Notes under the pieces: generated by a model
Seen by the model: the letters and a program-made list of their open reading frames with translations, nothing else
What the model was told of the DNA's origin: nothing
Databases searched by the model: none
Program-made: the position numbers and the translations under genes
From: Bifidobacterium asteroides
GTDB taxonomy: Bacteria > Actinomycetota > Actinomycetes > Actinomycetales > Bifidobacteriaceae
Assembly: GCF_003202755.1 (NCBI RefSeq)
Contig: NZ_QGLK01000005.1
Coordinates: forward strand, 248,001-312,000
Reading direction: 5' to 3'
Length of the DNA: 64,000 nt
Part shown: piece after piece, positions 8,646 to 17,651 of the stretch
Numbering within the stretch: the first letter of the stretch is position 1
How the letters are laid out: each line of letters opens with the position of its first letter

Positions 8646-11600
8646 TCACTGTCTCCTATGATTCCTGGCGGACATCTGTCTGACTAAGCGGAAGATGATA
8701 AGCCCGGTCATGACCGCTGCGGCGGCGACGGCCAAGGGAAGCACCACCGAAGATCCGGTCTTAGGCAGTGCTGCTTCCAGAGCATTCCAGTCATCACTGT
8801 TGGATTCAACAGCTTGATCAGCGCAGAGCAGGCGACCATCGACTACCACTCCGCGAGAGTCCGCTCGTCCAGTGGCTTTTTGGGCGTTCTCCATTTGCGG
8901 CAAGGAAGCCTGATCTTCCACCGGACAGGGCACCAGCGGGCTGCCAACTACTCGGGCCCTGTCGGTGTGCCGACCTGATATGCCTGTCACTGTGGCATGC
9001 ACGTCCACAGACTGGCCAGGCCGTAGCATTAGGGTCGACCAGTTGTCAGGATAGCGAATCCGAGTCACACGCCCCTGACCGACGACTGTCTGATCTTCCA
9101 AATGTAGTTGCCGGGCGAGGAAAATTGCTCCGGTCCCATCGCTGGGATCGCGAGGAGAATCGTTGGTGATCCGGAAGACAATAGGGACATCATCATGAGT
9201 TCGAAGGGCCTGTTCCGGCTGATCCCGATCACCCTTAGACATACCGCCGGCCTGATCAAACTTCTCGATATGCAGTGCCGGGGTCATATCGGGCGTTCTG
9301 GTCCAGACCGTGTTGGAGACCAGAGTCTTGTCCTGATAGAACTCAGTAAATCGGTTCTCATGACGTTCCACCTTCTTCAGCCTTCTGCATTGCAGGTAAG
9401 CCCTCCAACCGACTGGGCGGTCGCCTGAAGCACTGACCAATGCCAAATATCGCGGTGTAGCCTCCACTTTGACCAGACCTACAGGGTCTGCGGCCATCGT
9501 GAACAAGGGACCGCCAGGGATATCAGCTGACATGTTCGAACCAGCCATGATCTGTCCATGATGAATCAGGATGCGTCCATTCTCGTAGAGATCCTGGTTA
9601 GCGTAGACGGCCCAATGGCCGGTGAACCGATCCACCGAGGGGTCCAACCGATCCTCAATCCGCCAGGTCCCCACCTGCGGATAGGCCCGTCCGGCCGGCA
9701 GCAGACTGGAATCCAGCCGGTAGAGGAAGATCCGGCCACGGTAGATACTGCCGCCGTGGGCGCTGTCCCCACCTACGGCCACTACCACATCCTTGGCAGG
9801 ATTGAGCGGCTTGACCGGATTAGCGACCACATTGGTCGCTTTGCGCATGTCGTTGACGATCTGAGTCGCCTGGTTGCGCACCACGTGACCAGGCTCTGCA
9901 CGGATGACCGTGTAAGGCAGGACCAGATCGTAGGTGCGCCCCAGCAATCCTTGGTTAATGGCCGGCTCCCTGAGGGGACTATGGCCTCGGGCAGCGGCAT
10001 AGGCAGCCAAATCCGCAGGTTGAGGATCTCCTTTGAGGGTCGCACCTGTGGCCGGAACATAGGTGTCCACAGTTTTGGCGAAGACCAGAACCATACCGTT
10101 TTTTACCTGAATATTGAAAGCCTTAGTGTGATCACGACCGTCGGAGCCAAGAACCTCGATGCTCTTGGAATCGATATCCAGGTGACGAGCATCGTAGGCA
10201 TCCGTCATGCCCAGCCGCCAGACCGGATAGGCGGTATCTTTGCGGCGGGCGTCCAGACTGATCCGATAGACTCCATGGTCGCCCATGAAGAGCACCTTAA
10301 CGTCGATGCTGATGCCTGGATCATGCGCGCTGACATCGCTCTTTGAGGGATGGAAGTTAGCTGGCGGATTGCTCACTTGTTTGGAGGGGGTCAGTGAATT
10401 GTTCAGTGTCAGCAACCACTGATTGCCCACCCGATGATCCCTTGGGGCCTTGGAATCAACCCTGCCCTCAAAGCGCAGGCGCATTCTGGGATTGCTCCCG
10501 GCACGCCACTTGCTGATCATACCGGAATCGGTAATGGTCACCCGCAAACTGTGATCCTTGTCCTTCCACTTTGTGGCGTATCCGGTCTTGGCGATGATAT
10601 CGCCGCTCTGCAGGTCAGTCACCTCAAGGGTCTGCTTGTCGGGCAAAAACCAGCGATCATACACATCCGTCAGGGTGATTGACTTGACAGGATATGCCAG
10701 ATTGTCGGGCAGGCTGGGCTGGGTATCCAACTGATATTCCAGTCGCTGACCGGGGAAGACCATTTTGCCGTCAACGCTGGCCTGCTCCCCACCTTGACCA
10801 GCCTCAGAGATTACATCCTTGCGTACCGGAGGTAGGTATCCGCAAATGCCCGGCTTGTTGGTCTCCACACTCTGCGTGTTGACTGTCTGGGAACCCGAGT
10901 TGGTCAGGGGCTCGCCCTGGCTGCCATGGCTATTAGGAGCTCGGCAAAAGGTCAGCTCCTGGTCAGGTGCTCCACCCATATCCTTGCGGACCTTAGCTGC
11001 GCCGCCGCCGTTGGCAAAGTTAACCGTGAAGGGAACCAGCATGGTGACCTGCTTAGGGTCCTCCATCCCCTTAAGACCGTTCAACCATCCGCTTTTGGCT
11101 CGGGCCTGTGCCCGGGTGCCGGTCACACTGATCTCGAAACGGTCTGTCACATCCCTTCCCTTAGCCACAATGTCCTCGATGCTGCTGCGGCGGTAGTGCT
11201 CGTCTGCATCAGCCTTGGCTTTGGCCACGAAGACGCGGATGGCCCTAGCCCCATCCTGATCAACCAGATAGTCAGCACCACTCCAGTCGTCAGTCAGGGC
11301 GAAAACCTTGGGTGCCTCAATCAGATGGGCTTCGACAGCGGCGTTGACCACCGACCCCACCCGGTCTCCGTCCAGAAACGCATGCCCGTCGGCACCAGTT
11401 CCGTTACTCCATTGGGGGTCTATGACGCTCTTCCACACCCCTGTAGCTGTATCTCGCAGGATCCAGGATTTGTCGGGCCTGGGCTCCCAGGTGGGTGTAC
11501 GACGCTCCGGGGTCGACTGGTCAATCTGCCGGGCGGCGCCCTTCCAACTGACTCCTCCCTGATCCAGAATTACCCCGGTCTCTGGCCGTTCGACAGTCAC

Positions 11601-12551
11601 ATCCAGCTGCCATGCCCAGCGGTGTTCCTCCGGCAGAGCACCGCCCTTCCAGGTGGCTGTGGCCCGGTCACCAGGCGGCCTAGCTCCTTCGGCAGTGTTG
11701 AAAATGAATTTGTCAGTCAGATCTTCTCCGCTGGTCTGGTCCCTGACATGCTGACCACTGATACGGTACTGCTTACCTTGAGGATTGAAGACATCACTAA
11801 AAGTTAGTTCACGCCCGCCCCGGCCGGTTCCAGTGACGATATGGGTGCGATTGGTCATTCCATCCGCGCTAGTGCCATGATCTACTTGCTTATCGGGAGC
11901 ATCCGGAGGCAGATCGGCCGGCTTGGGCTCGTAGTCGTTGAGCATGATCACCACCAGGGAGATGCCCTTCTCGTCGCCTGCATACTCGTCAGCGAACTTG
12001 TCAAGATTGTCGTTGGGCTGATCCCAAAAGGAATCGCTGGTCCGATAGGTCACCCCACGATTGCTAAAGGTGCTGTTGGCCACCTGGCTGCGCCAGCTAT
12101 CCATCCAAAGCTTGTGAATAGCCACAGAAATCCCGTCAAAGATGCGTTGGGATCCACGATAGCCGGCAACCACTCCCACGCCGGTTACCCGACAATGGGC
12201 CTGTCCGGACTGGTCGGCATGCGCCTCGTTAAAGCGCGCCTGACAGTTGCCATTGGCCTCGTCAAGAGCCTGCCGCTTGACCCGGGCCGTAGTGGCATTA
12301 CCACCATCCACGACCCCCATCTTGGAGAAGGCCCTATCGATGCTGCCTATCTCATAACCGCCAAAAGCCCCCTGGTCGTCATCCTTGTAGGCCCAACCCT
12401 GCCAGAGCCGGAGCTTTTGGCCACCGGGAGGTACTGGTCTGCCGCCAGCATGACCTGATCCTCCGCCAGCCATAGCAGGAGCCGCCGGGCCGGCAAGGGT
12501 CGCCAAGGCGAGCAGAACCGCCAACATGCCGGTCCACCTATGCTTGTACAT
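8646..12551 (-). CDS. Large LPxTG-anchored surface protein with repeated adhesin-type domains
   Basis: A cell-wall protein of 1301 aa. ATG 12551 is preferred because GTGAGG lies about 8 bp upstream; the alternative GTG at 12563 adds four residues. A Sec signal (basic MYKHRW, hydrophobic LAVLLALATLAG, ending APAMA) is followed by a Gly-rich segment. The C-terminus has the sortase signal LPKTGSS near residue 1262, a hydrophobic helix and a basic tail. Between them, similar strand-rich units recur: FSDVFNPQG (about 255), LTDVYDRWFLPDKQTLEV (about 630), MTDAYDARHLDIDSKSIEV (about 785) and RIEDRLDPSVDRFTGHW (about 965). These resemble isopeptide-stabilised stalk domains of streptococcal antigen I/II-type adhesins, a likeness judged by eye only. 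The role is presumably adhesion to host, plant or neighbour cells. No sortase gene is in the window. Confidence 0.85.
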   Translation of the reverse strand: MYKHRWTGMLAVLLALATLAGPAAPAMAGGGSGHAGGRPVPPGGQKLRLWQGWAYKDDDQGAFGGYEIGSIDRAFSKMGVVDGGNATTARVKRQALDEANGNCQARFNEAHADQSGQAHCRVTGVGVVAGYRGSQRIFDGISVAIHKLWMDSWRSQVANSTFSNRGVTYRTSDSFWDQPNDNLDKFADEYAGDEKGISLVVIMLNDYEPKPADLPPDAPDKQVDHGTSADGMTNRTHIVTGTGRGGRELTFSDVFNPQGKQYRISGQHVRDQTSGEDLTDKFIFNTAEGARPPGDRATATWKGGALPEEHRWAWQLDVTVERPETGVILDQGGVSWKGAARQIDQSTPERRTPTWEPRPDKSWILRDTATGVWKSVIDPQWSNGTGADGHAFLDGDRVGSVVNAAVEAHLIEAPKVFALTDDWSGADYLVDQDGARAIRVFVAKAKADADEHYRRSSIEDIVAKGRDVTDRFEISVTGTRAQARAKSGWLNGLKGMEDPKQVTMLVPFTVNFANGGGAAKVRKDMGGAPDQELTFCRAPNSHGSQGEPLTNSGSQTVNTQSVETNKPGICGYLPPVRKDVISEAGQGGEQASVDGKMVFPGQRLEYQLDTQPSLPDNLAYPVKSITLTDVYDRWFLPDKQTLEVTDLQSGDIIAKTGYATKWKDKDHSLRVTITDSGMISKWRAGSNPRMRLRFEGRVDSKAPRDHRVGNQWLLTLNNSLTPSKQVSNPPANFHPSKSDVSAHDPGISIDVKVLFMGDHGVYRISLDARRKDTAYPVWRLGMTDAYDARHLDIDSKSIEVLGSDGRDHTKAFNIQVKNGMVLVFAKTVDTYVPATGATLKGDPQPADLAAYAAARGHSPLREPAINQGLLGRTYDLVLPYTVIRAEPGHVVRNQATQIVNDMRKATNVVANPVKPLNPAKDVVVAVGGDSAHGGSIYRGRIFLYRLDSSLLPAGRAYPQVGTWRIEDRLDPSVDRFTGHWAVYANQDLYENGRILIHHGQIMAGSNMSADIPGGPLFTMAADPVGLVKVEATPRYLALVSASGDRPVGWRAYLQCRRLKKVERHENRFTEFYQDKTLVSNTVWTRTPDMTPALHIEKFDQAGGMSKGDRDQPEQALRTHDDVPIVFRITNDSPRDPSDGTGAIFLARQLHLEDQTVVGQGRVTRIRYPDNWSTLMLRPGQSVDVHATVTGISGRHTDRARVVGSPLVPCPVEDQASLPQMENAQKATGRADSRGVVVDGRLLCADQAVESNSDDWNALEAALPKTGSSVVLPLAVAAAAVMTGLIIFRLVRQMSARNHRRQ

Positions 12552-12708
12552 ACTCGTCCTCACTCTTCGCCCGCTCCATTCCTTGAGTATGAACGGCTGC
12601 TGAGCATATACGTGCGTAAGAGTGAGACTGTGGTCGAATGTGCCGCGGGACGGTTATGCTGTGTATGAGACATACCTATGCTGTCCAGACCGAGAAGGAG
12701 ACAGGACA

Positions 12709-13200
12709 ATGGCAGAGACATTCGATGTGTTGGTCGAGATCCCCCGGGGCTCCCGCAACAAGTATGAGATGGACCACGATAGCGGCCATATCAGGCTGGA
12801 CCGCACCCTCTTCACCTCTATGGGCTACCCCGATGACTACGGGTACATCGACGGCACCCTGGGCGAGGACGGTGATCCCTTGGATGCTCTGGTCATGATT
12901 CCCGACTCGGTCTTCCCGGGCTGCATCGTCGAATGCCGCGCCGTGGGTCTCTACCACATGGTCGACGAGGCCGGCGGGGATGACAAGGTCCTCTGCGTGC
13001 CTGCCGATGTCCGCTACGATGCCATCAAGGACATCGACGACGTCTCCGACTTCCACAAGCAGGAGATCAAGCACTTCTTCGAGCAGTACAAGGCTCTGGA
13101 ACCAGGCAAGGAGGTCATGCCTGGCGACTACTGGACCAACGCCGAGGCTGCTGAGACCCAGATCAAGGCTGCACGCGAGCGCCTGGCCGCCCAGCACTGA
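12709..13200 (+). CDS. ppa: Inorganic pyrophosphatase, family I
   Basis: Hydrolyses pyrophosphate to two phosphates in the cytosol and so drives biosynthetic reactions. It has 163 aa from ATG 12709, preceded by GAAGGAG; an in-frame upstream extension to 12622 lacks homology. It starts MAETFDVLVEIPRGSRNKYE, with the substrate-binding EIPRGSRNKYE, then YPDDYGYIDGTLGEDGDPLDALVM, which includes the metal-binding DGDPLD signature. The length matches actinobacterial enzymes. It is divergent from the adhesin gene, sharing a 157-bp upstream region. Confidence 0.97.
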   Translation: MAETFDVLVEIPRGSRNKYEMDHDSGHIRLDRTLFTSMGYPDDYGYIDGTLGEDGDPLDALVMIPDSVFPGCIVECRAVGLYHMVDEAGGDDKVLCVPADVRYDAIKDIDDVSDFHKQEIKHFFEQYKALEPGKEVMPGDYWTNAEAAETQIKAARERLAAQH

Positions 13201-13209
13201 CCTCTCAAG

Positions 13210-13270
13210 GCCGACCAGTCGGCACAATCACCCCGGCAAGGGCCCAATCGAGCGCCCGAACCGGGGTTTT
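13210..13270 (+). terminator. Terminator hairpins after ppa
   Basis: A small hairpin GCCGAC/GTCGGC (13210-13223) follows the stop. A larger stem ACCCCGG (13230-13236) with CCGGGGT (13261-13267) ends in TTTTGC. The larger one has the form of an intrinsic terminator for ppa. Confidence 0.65.
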
Positions 13271-13350
13271 GCATGCCCAAATCCTCCCAAAACGCGTCTG
13301 GCCGTCTACGATTGCCAATTGCGGGTGCGCGCGCAAGGGCAGGAGCGGCT

Positions 13351-13797
13351 ATGACTTTCTATACGTACCAATACCTCAAGGGCGGTCAGACCAACTGGAC
13401 CATGATCAGGATCATCGTGGTCGTCGTGCTGGCCCTGGCCTTCCTCTTCTTCCTGTTTATGTACTCACGCCACCGCTGGAACCACAAGTACAAGGATCTG
13501 TCCATAATCCTGGCCACCCTGCTACTGCTGGCGGCGGCCATCCAGTACAGCGACTACACCAATCTGCGCACGGCCAGCCTGCAGAGCGGACAGCTGACCA
13601 CGGTCATCGACAAATCTGCCGCCAAGCTCAAGGTCGATCCTGAGCAGATCAGCATCAACGACACCTCGCGCAACAACGACATGATCATCAAGACCCCCAA
13701 GGGCTACTACACCTTGGTATTCAACAGCTCCGGCTCCGAATTCCTGCTGCAGCGCGCCGACCTGTACCACCCAGACATCACCGTGATCGGAGAGTGA
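13351..13797 (+). CDS. DUF3290 family membrane protein
   Basis: 148 aa from ATG 13351, preceded by AGGAG; the longer frame from 13273 adds an unlikely Arg-rich leader. It starts MTFYTYQYLKGGQTNW and then has two hydrophobic segments, IIVVVVLALAFLFFLFMY (about 20-37) and LSIILATLLLLAAAIQY (about 51-67). A soluble, probably extracytoplasmic domain with IKTPKGYYTLVF follows. The DUF3290 family regularly sits next to YetF/DUF421 genes, as here, three bases upstream of the next start. The pair probably forms one membrane complex. Its function is unknown. Confidence 0.85.
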   Translation: MTFYTYQYLKGGQTNWTMIRIIVVVVLALAFLFFLFMYSRHRWNHKYKDLSIILATLLLLAAAIQYSDYTNLRTASLQSGQLTTVIDKSAAKLKVDPEQISINDTSRNNDMIIKTPKGYYTLVFNSSGSEFLLQRADLYHPDITVIGE

Positions 13798-13800
13798 CCC

Positions 13801-14445
13801 ATGGATATCAATTTCTACGTCAACGTGGCCCTGAAGCTGATCGTCGGTCTGCTCTTCATCACCCTGCTCATCAACGTGACCGGCAAGGGGAACCTGGCGC
13901 CCACCTCGCCCATGGACCAATTGCAGAACTACGTCCTGGGCGGCATCATCGGCGGGGTCATCTACAGCGACAGCATCTCCATGGCCCAGTACATTGTCAT
14001 CCTGCTGATATGGGCAGCCCTGATCCTCATCACCCGATATGCCAAGACTCACATCCATGCGGTGGGCAAGTACATCGACGGCGAACCGGTCACCATCATC
14101 AAGAACGGCAAGCTGTTGGTACAAAACTGCCTCAAGGTCAACCTAACGGCTAAGGAGGTGGACTTCAAGCTGCGCACCAAGGGCATTAACGACATTCGCG
14201 ACGTCAAGCGGGGCATCGTCGAACAGAACGGCAGCTTGACCATCATCTCCGAGGGTGACAAGGACGTGCGCTATCCGGTGGTCATGGACGGGCGGGTCAA
14301 TCCCGACGTGCTGGATACCATGGGACGGGACGAGGACTGGCTTGACGAGCAGCTGGCCAAGCAGGGCATCCACAAGGTCAGCGATGTGTACATGGCCCGC
14401 TTCCAGAACGGTGAGTTCTACGCCGTCACCTACCAGGACAAGTAG
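13801..14445 (+). CDS. DUF421 / YetF-family membrane protein
   Basis: 214 aa. Three N-terminal hydrophobic segments come first: LKLIVGLLFITLLINVTG, then LGGIIGGVIYS, then AQYIVILLIWAALILITRYA. They are followed by a conserved cytoplasmic domain with VGKYIDGEPVTIIKNGKLL and a C-terminal part with GRVNPDVLDTMGRDEDWLD. This is the arrangement of YetF/YcaP proteins, which are linked to envelope or spore processes in other bacteria without a known reaction. It starts three bases after the DUF3290 stop, so the two are co-transcribed and probably act together. Confidence 0.88.
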   Translation: MDINFYVNVALKLIVGLLFITLLINVTGKGNLAPTSPMDQLQNYVLGGIIGGVIYSDSISMAQYIVILLIWAALILITRYAKTHIHAVGKYIDGEPVTIIKNGKLLVQNCLKVNLTAKEVDFKLRTKGINDIRDVKRGIVEQNGSLTIISEGDKDVRYPVVMDGRVNPDVLDTMGRDEDWLDEQLAKQGIHKVSDVYMARFQNGEFYAVTYQDK

Positions 14446-14580
14446 CGCCATCCACGCAGCGGGGGGCAGCCTGACAGTGACTATGGCTCACTAATGGGCC
14501 TGTCCGATAGCCTGTCATGCTTGATTCTCCAGCGCTGACAGGTAAAATCTATGTCCATATTGTTATGGCGTAGCATGTGA

Positions 14581-14712
14581 ACGGCATTCAACGAATTCAA
14601 AGCCGACTCCAGTCGGCAGTTCCGCGCTCGACGCTCCCGAGGCGTAGGCGGGTTTGAGGAGACCTGGTCGAGGCCCATCCCACCGGGGATGAACCCTTTC
14701 AAGGAATGCCGT
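14581..14712 (+). promoter_or_regulatory. Structured 5' leader of mntP, candidate cis-regulatory RNA
   Basis: ACGGCATTC (14581-14589) pairs perfectly with GAATGCCGT (14704-14712), whose last bases include the G and T of the GTG start codon and part of the AAGGA ribosome-binding site. Inside this closing stem are GCCGACT/AGTCGGC (14602-14608, 14611-14617), GGGTT/AACCC (14650-14654, 14692-14696) and CATCCC/GGGATG (14676-14681, 14686-14691). This would hide the start of a manganese exporter gene until the fold opens, as in a riboswitch or thermosensor. The GGGGAGUAG core of the yybP-ykoY manganese riboswitch was looked for and not found. Confidence 0.55.
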
Positions 14713-15274
14713 GTTCTTAAGACTGTTGTTTATCGCTTTAGGTGTATCTTCTGACGCTTTTGCCGTCTCCATCAGCAAGGGACTGTCCGTGGACAGACTG
14801 CGGGCCCGCCATCATTGGCTGGTCGGACTTTGGTTCGGCGGATTCCAGACTCTGCTGCCTCTGCTTGGCTACTTCGCAGCCTCCATGCTGCAGGACTCCC
14901 TGGCCGCTGTGGATCACTGGATTATCTTCGGCATTCTGTCGGCCATCGGGGTCAACATGATCCGCGAGGGCGTCTACGGCAAGGAAGAAGGAGCTAACGG
15001 AGAAGAGAGCTTCTCCTGGCGGCAAATGCTTCCTGCAGCCATAGCCACCAGCATCGACTCATTCGGCGTGGGTGCGGGCCTGGCCCTGCTGGGCATCAAC
15101 ATCTGGCTGTCCGCATTGGTCATCGGACTGGTGACGGCTACGGTCTCCATAGCGGGATTGCGCATTGGATACGTCGTCGGTTCCCGCTGGCGCAAGCCGG
15201 CCAGAATCGCCGGCGGCATCATTTTGATAGTCATGGGCATCCAGATCCTTCTGGATCACCTGATGAACGCCTAG
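14711..15274 (+). CDS. mntP: Manganese efflux pump MntP
   Basis: Exports Mn(II) across the cytoplasmic membrane. 187 aa with six hydrophobic segments, in two homologous halves. The first half has ALGVSSDAFAVSISKGL (about 8-24) and the second has AIATSIDSFGVGAGLALLG (about 114-132), both with the Asp required in the family. GTG 14711 is the start, with AAGGA five bases before it. The start codon and part of this ribosome-binding site lie in a stem formed with the leader at 14581, which suggests translational control by manganese or another signal. The C-terminus GGIILIVMGIQILLDHL is typical. It stands alone; the convergent neighbour ends two bases away. Confidence 0.95.
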   Translation: MFLRLLFIALGVSSDAFAVSISKGLSVDRLRARHHWLVGLWFGGFQTLLPLLGYFAASMLQDSLAAVDHWIIFGILSAIGVNMIREGVYGKEEGANGEESFSWRQMLPAAIATSIDSFGVGAGLALLGINIWLSALVIGLVTATVSIAGLRIGYVVGSRWRKPARIAGGIILIVMGIQILLDHLMNA

Positions 15275-15275
15275 C

Positions 15276-15938
15276 TCAGATCGTCGTCTGGAGGACGAGG
15301 GCCGCCAGTACCACGATGGCTCCGGACAGAAGCACCGACATCAGCGCCAGACCAATGGCTCCAGGCCGATCAGCTGCTTCTTTGGCCCAGCGATAGCCTG
15401 CGGCGATGAGCCCGATCAGCAGCAGCAAGGCCACCAACCCCACCAGAATCGGCATTAGGTCAGGTTGCAGGTCTCTGATCAGCTCTGGCAGGAAGACCCA
15501 CCCCGAGGCGGCGACAGCAGTGACCCCGCCCATGGCCGTTGCGGAAATGCCTCGGATGACCATCTGCCGGTCCCGACGCAGCATCTGCCGAACGAACATG
15601 AACACGGCCAGGAGGGCAAGCAGGAATGCCGCAGTCGACAGCCAGACCCTGAAGGCGTCAGACCCCTGCACGACCAAGGCCGGAACCAGACAGGCCAAAG
15701 TCAGCAGAGCGAACATGGCCCGGTCGGGGCCGGGTCGAATGCCCCGGCCGACCAAAGGCCAGGAGGCCAACAGGGCCAATGCCAGCACCAGAACCAGGAC
15801 GGCCTGCACCCATCGGGCGACCCGAGGCTCTGCCAGCAAACCCGCCGCCACGCCCGGCAGGACCAGCGCCGCCAGGGCCAGCAGCTGCGTCAGGGCGGGC
15901 GCGCGCCCATCCCGGGTTTCTTTTACGGTCTGCGCCAT
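15276..15938 (-). CDS. Polytopic membrane protein, unknown function
   Basis: 220 aa from the ATG at 15938, which has a strong AGGAGG seven bases upstream; the longer form from 15971 has none. Six or seven hydrophobic stretches follow a short charged N-terminus (MAQTVKETRDGRAPAL), for example LLALAALVLPGVAAGLLA, WVQAVLVLVLALALLASW and ILVGLVALLLLIGLIAAGY. A basic loop (RQMLRRDRQM) sits mid-protein. No family is recognised. It ends two bases from the convergent mntP stop and is divergent from glnR; neither neighbour suggests a role. Confidence 0.75.
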   Translation of the reverse strand: MAQTVKETRDGRAPALTQLLALAALVLPGVAAGLLAEPRVARWVQAVLVLVLALALLASWPLVGRGIRPGPDRAMFALLTLACLVPALVVQGSDAFRVWLSTAAFLLALLAVFMFVRQMLRRDRQMVIRGISATAMGGVTAVAASGWVFLPELIRDLQPDLMPILVGLVALLLLIGLIAAGYRWAKEAADRPGAIGLALMSVLLSGAIVVLAALVLQTTI

Positions 15939-16101
15939 GGGTCCTCCTGCCTGTCCCCGTCGGGGAGCCATACGTCACATCCTAGGGCAAGGCCATCCTG
16001 TGAACTCGGAACCCCTGTGACGGGCCGATTGTACAATGATGACGGCTGTTCAACGAATCCACTCCCGCTATGGACGAACGGACAGGGAAGAAGGTACCCC
16101 C

Positions 16102-16932
16102 GTGACGGATCTGACCTTGATGACCTGCGCCGAGGACCCGGCATCGGTTCTGCCAGCCTTGGCCCTGCTCTCCCATCGAGTGCGCGTCCTGCCCCTGGAC
16201 GCCGCCTCCCTGGTAAGAATGCCCGAGGACACAGTGCTGCTGATCGATGCCAGCGACGATCTGGCCGAGGCCAAGACACTCTGCAACCTGACCCGAGCCT
16301 CGGGTCTGTCCACGCCCATCATCCTGATTCTGAGCGAGGGCGGTTTCACCGTGGTCAATGCCAGCTGGGGCGTGGCCGACGTCATCATTCAGTCCGCATC
16401 CCCAGCCGAGGTCGAAGCCCGGCTGCGTCTGGTCTGCCAGCGCGAGACCCCGACACGCAAGCCGGATGCTCAGCCAGAAGAGGCTGAGGACCAGGTGCCC
16501 ACTGGTCAGGTCCGATCAGGCGATCTCGTTGTGGACACCGAAAGCTACACGGCCCGAATCCACGGTCGTCCCATCAACCTGGCCTACAAGGAGTTCGAGC
16601 TGCTCAAATACCTGGTTCAGCATCCCGGCAGGGTCTTCACCAGGGCGCAGCTCCTCCAGGAGGTCTGGGGCTATGACTACTACGGCGGCACCAGGACGGT
16701 GGATGTGCATGTGCGGCGTCTCAGGGCCAAGCTGGGCAGCGAGTACGAGCACCTGATCGGCACGGTCCGCAATGTGGGCTACCGGTTCGACCCTCCCTCG
16801 TCAGCACGGACGGCCTCAGCCCCCAAGGCCGAGCCGGATGCCGGGACCGACCCAGACCCAGCCGAGCAAGAGGACAGCCAGTCAGAACAATCCCAGGATT
16901 CCAAGAAGAAGAAAACCGATCATAGTGACTGA
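16102..16932 (+). CDS. glnR: GlnR-type winged-helix response regulator
   Basis: An orphan OmpR-class regulator that in actinobacteria controls nitrogen assimilation genes. 276 aa from GTG 16102, behind GGAAGAAGG; an ATG at 16036 is possible but lacks such a site. The receiver domain is atypical in the GlnR way: LTLMTCAEDPASVLPALALL at the start, LIDASDDLAEAKTLC at the usual phospho-Asp position and ILSEGGFTVVNASWGVADVI. The C-terminal DNA-binding half has LAYKEFELLKYLVQHPGRVF, then TRTVDVHVRRLRAKLG and GTVRNVGYRF. A tail of about 50 residues, acidic and then Lys-rich, is probably disordered. No kinase gene is adjacent. The gene overlaps nth by eight bases. Calling it GlnR rather than another OmpR regulator rests on the receiver sequence. 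Confidence 0.85.
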   Translation: MTDLTLMTCAEDPASVLPALALLSHRVRVLPLDAASLVRMPEDTVLLIDASDDLAEAKTLCNLTRASGLSTPIILILSEGGFTVVNASWGVADVIIQSASPAEVEARLRLVCQRETPTRKPDAQPEEAEDQVPTGQVRSGDLVVDTESYTARIHGRPINLAYKEFELLKYLVQHPGRVFTRAQLLQEVWGYDYYGGTRTVDVHVRRLRAKLGSEYEHLIGTVRNVGYRFDPPSSARTASAPKAEPDAGTDPDPAEQEDSQSEQSQDSKKKKTDHSD

Positions 16933-17641
16933 TGCATCATCAAATCGAAAGCGTCCCCAAGGCAGGGAAAGCAAGGCCCACCGCCTGTCCCGCATGCACG
17001 AGGAGTACCGCATCCTCTGCCAGGTCTTTCCCGAGGCGGTCTGCGCCCTGCACTTTCGCAACCCCTTCGAACTGCTGGTGGCTACTGTCCTGAGCGCCCA
17101 GACCACCGACAAGCGGGTCAACTCGGTGACCCCCGAACTCTTCGAGCGCTACCCCGATCCCGCAGCCATGGCCCAGGCCCAGCCGAACGAGCTGGAGGCC
17201 ATCATCCACCCGGTGGGCTTCTACCACGCCAAGGCCCGCCACCTGCTGGGGCTTTCCCTGATGCTGACTGAAGACTACGGCGGCGAGGTCCCTCAGACCA
17301 TGGAGGAGCTGACCGCTCTGCCCGGTGTGGGACGCAAGACCGCCAATGTAGTCCTTGGCAATGCCTTCAACATCCCCGGATTCCCGGTGGACACCCACGT
17401 CACCCGAGTCACCGGCCGCCTGCGCTGGCGGACCGACTGGCGCAGCACCCACCCCGATCCAGTGAAGATCGAGCATGAGATCTGCGACTGCTTCCCGCCC
17501 GAGGACTGGACCAATCTGTCGCACAGGCTGATCCTCCACGGCCGAGCCACCTGCCACGCCCGCAAGCCCGACTGCCTCCACTGCCCCTTGGCCGAAACAT
17601 GTCCCAGTGCCGAACTCCTGGCCGGACCGGCCTCTCGATAG
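16925..17641 (+). CDS. nth: Endonuclease III, DNA base-excision repair glycosylase
   Basis: Removes oxidised pyrimidines and cuts the abasic site. 238 aa from GTG 16925, overlapping the glnR end; an internal ATG at 16995 would also leave the whole domain. The helix-hairpin-helix is LPGVGRKTANVVLG with the catalytic Lys, and the catalytic Asp lies in FPVDTHVTRV. The [4Fe-4S] cluster ligands follow in C-x6-C-x2-C-x5-C spacing (CHARKPDCLHCPLAETC). An N-terminal basic stretch of about 20 residues precedes HEEYRILCQVFPEA. Family identity is certain; the exact start is not. Confidence 0.95.
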   Translation: MTDASSNRKRPQGRESKAHRLSRMHEEYRILCQVFPEAVCALHFRNPFELLVATVLSAQTTDKRVNSVTPELFERYPDPAAMAQAQPNELEAIIHPVGFYHAKARHLLGLSLMLTEDYGGEVPQTMEELTALPGVGRKTANVVLGNAFNIPGFPVDTHVTRVTGRLRWRTDWRSTHPDPVKIEHEICDCFPPEDWTNLSHRLILHGRATCHARKPDCLHCPLAETCPSAELLAGPASR

Positions 17642-17651
17642 AATCAAAACC

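Noticed and set aside
14446..14712. Standard yybP-ykoY manganese riboswitch before mntP
   Set aside because: The GGGGAGUAG core could not be found on the plus strand, so only an unnamed structured leader is claimed.
16027..16037. ATTGTACAAT palindrome upstream of glnR as an operator
   Set aside because: Ten bases, easily by chance, and not like the known GlnR box.
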